From NCBI GenBank assembly GCA_905147135.1, contig LR990060.1:2744001-2808000 (forward strand): DNA of 64,000 bases, given 5' to 3'. The notes under the pieces are model-generated. The model had not been told where the DNA came from and searched no databases. It saw only the letters and a program-made list of their open reading frames with translations. This DNA is from Blastobasis lacticolella (Eukaryota; Arthropoda; Insecta; Lepidoptera; Blastobasidae). The position numbers and the translations under genes were made by a program. This document shows positions 56,924 to 64,000 of the stretch, piece after piece; position 1 is the stretch's first letter; every line of letters begins with the position of its first letter.

Positions 56924-56962
56924 TCTTCACTCAACGCTGTGTGTTTCGAAGAAACATAATAT

Positions 56963-57265
56963 AACTGTTTTGCATTACAACAAAACAGATATTATGTGTA
57001 TGAGAAACACACAGCGTTGCAGCAAGGTTCTTGCTGGTGGATCATGAAGACTTCTATGAGGTAAACATGTTATGACAAGTTTCAGCGCGCTTCAATGGAA
57101 GTAGTAAAGCCGCACTGCTGCTGGAATGAGCAACAAGGAGGTAATATGCGGATTGATTGGTATGTTTGCATCATTTATTAAGGTAAAATCTTAGACAGCT
57201 TCTTCACTCAACGCTGTGTGTTTCTCATACACATAATATCTGTTTTGTTGTAATGCAAAACAGTT
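56963..57265. mobile_element. MITE with 57-bp perfect terminal inverted repeats
   Basis: AACTGTTTTGCATTACAACA.. at 56963-57019 is mirrored at 57209-57265, with ATAT on both sides as the possible target duplication (56959-56962, 57266-57269). Inner sequence 57056-57224 is a near-perfect reverse copy of 52136-52304, so this element and the 4.8-kb segment are related. Confidence 0.85.
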
Positions 57266-57267
57266 AT

Positions 57268-57540
57268 ATTATACCTGCTTGCAATGCCCTTAATAAGTGC
57301 GTTATTTGTAATAGTGCGCAGAAAAGCCGGGTTATAGCACGCTAATATGATAATGGCATTATTATAATATTATTAGTCGTTAGGCGATAGCTCGGGTAGC
57401 TGTAACTATAGACACATCAAAGGAATGTAGCGCGCTATAGCAGGCAATGTAAACGCACCACCAGTGGCGCTGCAATCGCACGGAGCTAAACGGGTAGTCA
57501 GAAACATCCGCGCGCCGACTGGACTACAAATACTAAATTA
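57268..57540 (+). repeat. Array-flank duplication block B'
   Basis: Second copy of block B. A short extension (AGTTCTAGCATTACAAAAAC, about 57547) also matches sequence just before the 5S fragment at 49157. Confidence 0.85.
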
Positions 57541-57954
57541 CAGTCCTAAAGTTCTAGCATTACAAAAACATTGTTTGTATCAATGTTACCAAACGTACTC
57601 CAGAGAGAGCGCTCAACGGAAGTTAAAACGCGCTAGCGACAGGACCACGCTAATATGCCAAGTTCCGACAAGAAACTTGAAACCGCTTCCTACTTCTCTT
57701 TCGAAACTTCGAATAATTACTTTTTGAACCTACCGGCCAGAGCTAAAGCCGAGCCGAAAGTAAAATAAAATAAGTTTCAAATAAAAACAAGAAAATCATT
57801 TCATCAGCTTATACATAATTATAGTGCAGCTAAAGTGATTGAATATTGTCCCAATAGGACACGATTTACGCCGACACACTAGCTGCGACCTTCTTAACAT
57901 ACAAAATACCGCATAAAAGCAATATCTAACTACAGAGTTTCGATTGATACTCCT
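57541..57954. other. No gene; partly duplicated at 59333-59530
   Basis: Positions 57585-57735 (ACCAAACGTACTCCAGAGAG.., ACGCGCTAGCGAC) have a diverged counterpart at 59333-59530. The 87-codon frame at 57464-57727 overlaps block B' and is not credible. Confidence 0.5.
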
Positions 57955-58325
57955 ATGTCCGTATTGACTGACAGTAGTAAAAATTATAAAGTGTGGATAT
58001 GGCAATAATCTGGGGATAATCTGTCCTTGTCAGCCCTTTTTGTAAACATTCAGTTATTTGGGTTGAACTTGTACTCTTGTCTAAATTATTAATCAGGCTA
58101 AAATTATCTCCCGCACTTCCTTTTTAACTGTTTTGCCCATTTTTCAATAATATTTTTCATAACTCACGAAAATAAACAATCCTTCAGAAATCAAATTGTT
58201 TGTTATGACTTTTATAAATTACGTTCTATGACGTCACAAAAACTTTGTATAAGTTGCTATACCTACAGAGTTTTTTATTTAATAAGCGATTCGTACTTGG
58301 CGTGATCTTATTCTAACTACTGAGT
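57955..58325 (+). repeat. Inverted M-class 5S spacer without a 5S gene
   Basis: CAGTAGTAAAAATTATAAAG.., GGATATGGCAATAATCTGGG, AACTCACGAAAATAAACAAT and AATAAGCGATTCG are the reverse complement of M spacers such as 49490-49830. It lies about 6 kb outside the array and points the other way. Confidence 0.8.
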
Positions 58326-58437
58326 GTGCGTCTACCAAGCGAGTGCGAGCGCTTCGGGTACAGTTGTCAAACATTATTTGGCGGAAGGAGCTCAAATTTT
58401 TACATACCGCCGTGTTTCCGCCAAGCAAATAGGTGGC

Positions 58438-58669
58438 GTGTGGTGTGTGGTGCCGCCACCTCAAAGAATAGCACCACCCCATCTCTTCCCGTGGGTGTCG
58501 TAAGAGGCGACTAAGGGACAAATCCGAAAGGTAAGCAGCAGCATCTTTCTGGGTAGATTTACATCAACTGCACTGCGATCTCCAACCCGCCTGCCAAGCG
58601 TGGAGATTATGGCAATGACCTCCCCTTTCGTGGGAGAGGCCCGAAGTCCTGCAGTGGACTGTGATGATG
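58438..58669 (+). mobile_element. Family B repeat with 11-bp target duplication
   Basis: AAATAGGTGGC at 58427-58437 and 58670-58680 brackets it. It is the same subfamily as 36274-36513, and the last part (GGACTGTGATGATG) lacks the TTATGGGCT stretch of that copy. Confidence 0.9.
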
Positions 58670-58680
58670 AAATAGGTGGC

Positions 58681-59649
58681 AGACGGAAAGGGACCAAAAT
58701 TTTGTGTTTTCATCTCTTTCGTTCTTGGGCTTAATGCAACTAGGCATCTTTTCTTAGCAAGTATAATATAAAGATAAAATTTCAAAAACCATTTTTTTTT
58801 TAACACGACTTCGAGTGATGTTTATATAGTTCAAAGTCTTCGACCTAGCTAGCTAGACTAATAATTATTTTTTATGGTGATGTTATCTGATGGAAAGTGG
58901 ACATCAGCAACACCAGGGGAGTTACCAATGCGTTGCCCGCCTCTGAAGAGACATCTATATACCTCTTGAACGATCCCATGTCATAGTCCAAAGGAAACAC
59001 TGTTGTTGTGATATTTGTTCATATTTTATGCGTTGCCCTGTCATACCTCCCCAATTATGATAAAACATTGTCAACTTATTGCTTGCACTTACCCGAAGGT
59101 TACGACTGGCTACGGTAGTGTAGGTACGATACTGGTAGACTGGGATTCTATGGAATCTCCCTCCAATACAATACAAGAAACGTATTTGTATTTAACTCTA
59201 CTTTATCTGTTACAATAAAACAACTTTTGTATTTCTACTATCATTCAACATTCCGCATATTGAAAAATCCTTTCCACGTGTTACAAATATAGAAATGTGA
59301 TAGAAAATATTGCGAAACAAATGCGACTAGTTTAGTACCAAACGTATTCCAGAGAGGGCGGTAGACGTCATTTAGAACGCGCTAGCGACCGGGCGCCGCT
59401 AAAATGTGTAGTCCCGTCAACAGATTAGGTTAGGCATGTCTTCCAGAAAGACTCGTATTACTTACTTACTCAATTACTTACTTTCCCTTCGAAGTTTTCT
59501 TCGAAGATAAGTTTCACTTTTTGGACCTTTATTGGCCGGTTTACAGCCAAAAGGGGTATATTGCGATTAAAAACATAGATAAAACAATAGCTTTCCTAGG
59601 TTTCGGCTACAGCGACTGGAGCGACGGACGACAGTCGACACTAGTAAGG
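58681..59649. other. No gene; fragments of repeat D and a flank duplication
   Basis: Positions 58865-58950 resemble family D (CTGATGGAAAGTGGACATCA, CCAATGCGTTGCCCGCC). Positions 59333-59530 are a diverged duplicate of 57585-57735. The rest is unassigned. Confidence 0.5.
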
Positions 59650-59760
59650 TTATTCCTGCTGCTCCTGTCTGTCGTGTGCCCGCATGTGACCTGCGTAGCC
59701 AATTTTGGCTTTTAATGTGCGGGAACAAATTGGGCAGGTCAGGACACCGCTTTGGAAGTT
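59650..59760 (-). pseudogene. C2H2 zinc-finger remnant, probably from a LINE
   Basis: On the minus strand a frame ending at 59650 reads QSGVLTCPICSRTLKAKIGY then AGHMRAH, a C-x2-C-x12-H-x3-H finger. Single C2H2 fingers with an IG.x.H core are common at the C-terminus of some arthropod LINE polyproteins. The frame breaks upstream near 59790, and no host-gene context is visible. Confidence 0.5.
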
Positions 59761-60185
59761 ATAATATATGTATAGCTGCAGGTGGTCGGGCTTTCAAGTC
59801 ATCGCGTCTTTCGGTGGACCTCCTTTGTGCGTCGATCCTAAAATTCGGATATGATCAGCTTCATACTATGTCTTCACTCTGGACGGTCTGCCGCATGGAA
59901 ACAGTGACACAGACAGAATGTTCATGATTGATAACGCTATATATAAGCGTATAGTGCCTCAAACTTGTCAGACCCTGTGATATGTTGTTGAATGTATTAA
60001 AAAATTATAACTACTAATTTAACTAAGTAATACTTACGTACTTAGTTCCACAATTACATACATACTAACACTTTTTATTGAAATAAGCGTCATAGCCTCA
60101 TTATGATGTCGATCTATTTGCTGTTCAAAGAGCTAGTGTTGCGTGAAATTCGGTTATAGAGATTTCTCGTGCCAATTACATTGTA
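59761..60185. other. No gene
   Basis: No supported feature between the zinc-finger remnant and repeat H. Confidence 0.5.
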
Positions 60186-60226
60186 AATCGGAATAAATTA
60201 TAGGCTGATATATAAGACTGGTGTAC

Positions 60227-60584
60227 AGTAAGAACGTCGATGGCCGAGCGGTTAGAGTATCTGACTCGTAAGCCAGGTCCCGGGTTCGAATCCCGCTCTG
60301 GCCATGTACCAACGATTGTTTTCTGAGTTATGTACATTAGTTGAATACTAACCGAACCTATGGCGAGGGAAAACATCGTGATGAAACCTGCACATTCAGG
60401 CGACTGGACGTTTAACCATGATTCAATCTGGTCAGCTTCCCCTGGTAGCAGGGTCATTGAGGTCAGATGGCAGTCGCTCCACTGTATTTACCTGACCTGC
60501 CAAATCCTGGATCATGGTCACGGCGGACCTCGGGCCCTCGTGCGCGAGAGCACAACCGGTACATTAACGGCAAGATGATCATAC
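60227..60584 (+). mobile_element. SINE family F, complete, with 11-bp target duplication
   Basis: GACTGGTGTAC at 60216-60226 and 60585-60595 brackets it. The tRNA-like head has A box TGGCCGAGCGGTTAGAG and B box GGTTCGAATCC. The 7-bp acceptor stem does not pair, so it is not a working tRNA gene. The body is shared with 9507-9730. Confidence 0.88.
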
Positions 60585-60764
60585 GACTGGTGTACTCGTA
60601 CAGTCTACAACATAGTAAAGTTTCATCAATGTTTAGTAGTTCCCGCTTGAAGGAGAAACAACTGTCGCGGACGTGCTGGCTAAGTCTCGTTGTCTAGCAG
60701 CCATATATAGCCGTAAGCCTTATCTAAAATAGCCTCAGTAGTTTACTAAATATTTGTGTATATG

Positions 60765-60864
60765 TATACCTGCCAAGCGTGGAGATTATGGCAATAACCT
60801 CCCCTTTCGTGGGAGAGGCCGTAAGTCCTGCAGTGGACTGTTACGGGCTGTGATGATGATACTT
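60765..60864 (+). mobile_element. Family B repeat, 3' part
   Basis: GCCAAGCGTGGAGATTATGG, TTTCGTGGGAGAGGCC and GGGCTGTGATGATGATA. The 5' truncation fits target-primed reverse transcription. Confidence 0.75.
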
Positions 60865-61011
60865 GTCAGGACTCTGTCTAGTGCCTGCCTGCCTCTACTG
60901 TGAGACGGAATTGTGAACATTATGTGTGTATGTATGTATGTATACTTGGTCATGGGTTTTTCGACGTTTTTTTCTACCTATTTAGGTCTTTTTTATTTGT
61001 CTACCTATATA

Positions 61012-61190
61012 TGTCTGCCACGCAAAGGTCCCGGGTTCGATTCCTGGTCGGGCAGAGATTGTATAATAAGTATGTATTAAAAAATATATAAGTGGTTTAT
61101 CAGTTTTCTAACACCCATAACACAAGCGTTGCTTACTTCGGGGCTAGATGGCGCTGTGTGAATTTGTCCATGTATTTTATTTGTTATTTA
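61012..61190 (+). mobile_element. SINE family A, internally deleted
   Basis: B box GGTTCGATTCC and GGGCAGAGATTG jump directly to TATAATAAGTATGTATT, skipping the TTTCTGTTACGGGTC block. The normal tail CACCCATAACACAAGC..GGCGCTGTGTGAATTTG follows. Confidence 0.8.
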
Positions 61191-61207
61191 CTAGTGGACC
61201 CGGCGCG

Positions 61208-62898
61208 ACTTCGTATGTTTACCCGTACGTTAAAAATACGTGGAATGCTAGAGTCAAAGAGTCATCTTGTGAAGATTGCAATTGCTTGGAGATTAGTATA
61301 AACTCAGATATTCTCATCTTAGGCATGTACAGATCCCCATCCTTTGCAAACATTGTTTCTAGATCTTGCTCGTGCATTTGATACCGTCTCGATTCCCATC
61401 CTACTTGAAAAACTCCACAATCTGGGTATCAGAGGAGTAACAAATGACTGGTTCCGAAACTACCTTTCCAACCGTACCCAACGTCTAAGAGTTGGTTCTT
61501 ATAATAGCGACATTTTTCCCATCGACTTTGGCGTTCCCCAGGGCAGTATCTTGGGCCCCATCTTGTTCTCAGTTTATATTAGTGATATAGCAGATATACC
61601 GCTGGACGGAGCTGAAATTATCTGCTACGCTGACGACACAGCTGTCATCTTCCGTGGTTCGTCCTGGAAGCAAGTACAGGAAAAAACCGAAAAAGGCATA
61701 CTTAATATAAATTTATGGTTGCTCAAAAATCTCTTGTCACTAAATACAGCAAAGACCCAATACATCGCTTTTCATAAGACCAGTGCTTCTCAACCTCCGT
61801 CTTCTCTAAACCTAAAACTTCATTCTTGTCAACTAAATAATGAAATACCACAAGACTGTAATTGCCCACAATTAAACCGGAAAACTAGCGTAAAATACTT
61901 AGGAATCATTATTGACGAAAAGTTGTCTTTCAAACGCCATATTGAGTACCTTACTAACAGAGTTCGTAAAACTATTTACATAATGAAAAGCCTAAGGCAC
62001 TCAGCTGATAACAAAACCCTCTTTTTAGTTTATAAATCCCTTTGCCAATCCGCCATTATATACTGCATCAGAGTTTGGGGCGGGGCAGCTAAATCGACCT
62101 TGCTCATTTTGGAAAGAGCTCAGCGCTCGGTACTCAAAGTAATGCTCTGCAAACCATATAGGTATCCCTCCGATGATCTCTACCGAGCATGTAAAGTTTT
62201 AAGAGTCCGTCAACTGTATTTGTTAAGAGCAGCACTCGCAATACATAGCGTCACTCTCACATCTCCAGACTACGAGCGCATTGCCAACTGCAGAGTGTTC
62301 AGAGTCCCTGTTCCCAAGGTACGCTCTACTTTTGCTAAAAGACTATCACTTTTATTGTTGCCTTACATTTATAATATAATTTGTATGAAAGTACCTGAAA
62401 TCACAAAACTCCGCAGCTCCAAAGCCAAACTGAGCATCGAAAAATGGTTAATGAACCTTAATTACATCGAAACAGAAAATATTCTGGCGGTGTTAGTTTA
62501 ACTAACGCACTCACATGATATATTCACACACACACACACACATACACACACACATACACATACACACTCACACCCACTTTAGACATAAACATAATACGTA
62601 GACATTACAATAACAAGCCCCCAGACACAAGTTTAAGTTTAAGTGTTGTTATGTTTATAAATGTTTTAATTTTCGTTTTTTATACAGGTATAACTTACCT
62701 ATTACTTAATTACTTACATATTTTTATTAATTATTAAGTACAGATTGAACCGCGGCAAATGAAGAAATGTGTAACCTTTGTTTTGTAAATCTCGGGGCCT
62801 GCGACACAAGTCGATCTTAGTGCAGAGCCCACAGTAACCCTGTAATTCTCAATTTTTATGGAAATAAATTTTACTTTACTTTACTTTACTTTACTTTA
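61208..62898 (+). mobile_element. Jockey-like LINE with internal deletion, inserted in repeat G
   Basis: It starts within an apurinic-type endonuclease frame (CNCLEISINSDILILGMYRS then PSFANI, about 61213-61345) and passes with a frame change straight into RT (LFLDLARAFDTV from about 61353). The RT fingers and linker are thus deleted. The element ends in a CA-rich microsatellite (62520-62575), a 3' UTR with AATAAA and a (TTTAC)n tail at 62866-62898. Left flank CTAGTGGACCCGGCGCGACTTCG (61191-61212) and right flank CCAACCTACCCG are two parts of a repeat G copy. Confidence 0.82.
61353..62501 (+). pseudogene. Non-LTR reverse transcriptase, open but N-truncated
   Basis: About 380 codons are open to TAA at 62499-62501. 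Motifs in order are FLDLARAFDTVS (first catalytic Asp region), GVPQGSILGPILFSVYISDI, the ICYADDTAVIF catalytic pair, VKYLGIIIDEKLSFKRHI (thumb start) and a C-terminal region ending NYIETENILAVLV. No internal stops or shifts are present, so the copy is young. It lacks the fingers and an ATG at the junction, so it should be inactive. The Jockey or CR1 clade is the likely home. Confidence 0.88.
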
Positions 62899-62929
62899 CC
62901 CCAACCTACCCGTTTAATTACTTTGTATA

Positions 62930-63155
62930 TTGGAATAAGTTATGGGCTTATGTATACGACTGGTGTACAGTCTACAACATTGTAAAGTTTCATCAATATC
63001 TGCTAAGCAGTTTTCGCTTGACGGAGAAACAAATGTCTAGTGCTTGCCTACCCCATCTGTGGGACGGAGGCGTGAGCATTAGGTATGTTTGTTTTGTATA
63101 CTTGGTCAGGAGTTATCTGACGTTTTTTGATTCATTGTCTGCCTATATCTAGCTA
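62930..63155 (+). repeat. Dispersed repeat family H, copy 2, uninterrupted
   Basis: This is the uninterrupted counterpart of 60186-60990. It defines where SINE F and family B inserted there. Confidence 0.7.
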
Positions 63156-63550
63156 TAGCGAGATAGCAAACCTTCCATTCCCGATGATTCCCACGTCCCA
63201 CGCCGTGTGTGGCCGCTATCGCATCGCCGCTGACCAAATACGTAGTCACGTGGTTGGACTAACGAATCACGAGCGCATTGTTTCCAGATAGGATTTGGCA
63301 TAAAATTTACTGTTAATAAAGTATGGGTATAGTGAGCGTCGTACCCGGTTCGCCAAATGCCGCCATGTACCAATGACTCTTTCTCACAGAGGGCTTTTTG
63401 ATACTACAAACACATTACACAAAGTAACAAATACACCAAGCTTCTTTACAATTTGTGTGAAATATATGCTAATCCAATTACACTTTATATGTTGGTTGAC
63501 TATATTTTTATTTATTTATTAAAACTTGATGTACAAAAGTTCAAGTACAA
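63156..63550. other. No gene
   Basis: The 74-codon minus frame at 63149-63373 is unrecognised. A short match to SINE F (GCCATGTACCAATGACTCT) is at about 63361. Confidence 0.5.
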
Positions 63551-63733
63551 GTTCTCGAGTGGCGACCACGTACCGGAAGACGCAGCGTGGGCAGGCTTCC
63601 CGCAAGGTGGACCGACGACCTGTTAATGGTCGCAGGTTCCAGCTGGATGCGGAAGGCACAGGACCAGATTTTGTGGAGATCTCTGGGAGAGGCCTATACC
63701 CAGCAGAAGGCGTCTTCAGGCTGATGATGACAA
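63551..63733 (+). pseudogene. RTE-type LINE, last 57 codons and 3' tail
   Basis: The frame from 63551 to TGA at 63722 reads VLEWRPRTGRRSVGRLPARW, then DDLLMVAGSSWMRKAQDQIL and WRSLGEAYTQQKASSG. This is the well-known end of RTE endonuclease-reverse transcriptase proteins. It is followed by the short GATGATGA tail. It comes from a different part of the same element type as 37055-38426, so the two remnants do not overlap much. Confidence 0.85.
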
Positions 63734-64000
63734 TATACAAAAAAGTACGGCGGACTCAAAGCAAAATATCCTTATCTACCTATCAACCGGGATAATCTAA
63801 GTTTGAGAAAGTCTGGTAAAGGTTTTGTGATATAATTACAATTTGTCAAAGTTTCGAACTTTTTCCATCACCGTTAGACCTCCAGCGACATACCGCCTCT
63901 GTCTTGGGGGCTTGGGGGCTTTGCCTCTGCACCCCAAACACCTGAGGCTTCCACGGAAAAACATCGAAAATGTTTTACTCCTAAAAGAGGTATTGGTGTT
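63734..64000. other. No gene
   Basis: No supported feature to the window edge. Confidence 0.5.

Larger units (their letters stand above)
52123..56960. mobile_element. 4.8-kb segment with 37-bp terminal inverted repeats
   Basis: ATTATGTTTCTTCGAAACAC.. at 52123-52159 is perfectly mirrored at 56924-56960. The next 145 bp inside the left end (to 52304) are instead mirrored at 57056-57224, inside the adjoining MITE. No transposase-length frame is present. The interior holds a GC-rich stretch at 52480-52720 and another at 55100-55790, with AT-rich apparently unique DNA between. A family E repeat is at 53190-53310. No clear target duplication is seen. Confidence 0.65.
60186..60990 (+). repeat. Dispersed repeat family H, copy 1, interrupted twice
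   Basis: The pieces 60186-60226, 60585-60750 and 60865-60990 match 62930-63155 in order (GGAATAA.TTAT.GGCT, GTCTACAACAT.GTAAAG, GCTTGA.GGAGAAACAA, TATACTTGGTCA). SINE F and a family B tail occupy the gaps. Confidence 0.75.

Noticed and set aside
60232..60303. Possible tRNA gene with good A and B boxes
   Set aside because: The acceptor stem does not pair and the sequence is the head of SINE F, flanked by a target duplication.
62520..62575. CA-rich microsatellite as a regulatory site
   Set aside because: It lies in a LINE 3' UTR; simple sequence is enough to explain it.

Overview
This is a non-bacterial, AT-rich, repeat-dense nuclear window that reads as an insect, most probably a moth or butterfly. 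The evidence is an array of arthropod-type 5S rRNA genes, tRNA-headed SINEs, RTE- and Jockey-like LINE remnants of the kind common in Lepidoptera, and one single-exon insect acid-lipase gene. The species cannot be named from the sequence. Only one intact protein-coding host gene is visible, the lipase at 25173-26507. Nearly everything else is 5S rDNA or mobile DNA at various stages of decay.

Left third (1-25 kb): the 3' end of a Ty1/copia retrotransposon (pol with one in-frame TGA, then a 3' LTR) is followed by a patchwork of fold-back MITEs, at least nine copies of a tRNA-derived SINE (family A here), several other dispersed families (B to I) and 3' ends of LINEs. A tandem duplication at 5.2-6.4 kb carries a different insertion in each unit. 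An element at about 20.27-20.77 kb carries 5S rRNA-like box A and box C sequence at the normal spacing.

Middle (25-31 kb): the lipase, unannotated sequence, and a frameshifted Jockey-like reverse transcriptase remnant.

5S region (about 31.6-52 kb): 18 full-length 118-nt 5S genes, all on the minus strand, plus one truncated gene, one 28-nt fragment and one unit whose gene has been deleted. Spacers fall into three classes (S about 300-380 bp, L about 720-800 bp, M about 710-920 bp). They have been invaded by two hAT-like non-autonomous transposons (8-bp target duplications), an RTE LINE (9-bp duplication), SINE-like families B and D, and others. Uninterrupted spacers elsewhere in the array serve as empty sites, which makes the insertion boundaries unusually certain.

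Right third (52-64 kb): a 4.8-kb segment bounded by 37-bp inverted repeats abuts a MITE with 57-bp inverted repeats. Beyond it lie duplicated array-flank blocks, an inverted 5S-spacer fragment without a 5S gene, a zinc-finger remnant, a SINE nested in another repeat, a LINE with an internal endonuclease-to-RT deletion, and the 3' end of another RTE element.

Functionally, the 5S genes would be transcribed by RNA polymerase III (conserved upstream TATA-like box, 3' T-runs) and the lipase by RNA polymerase II. Nothing in the window suggests a pathway linking them.
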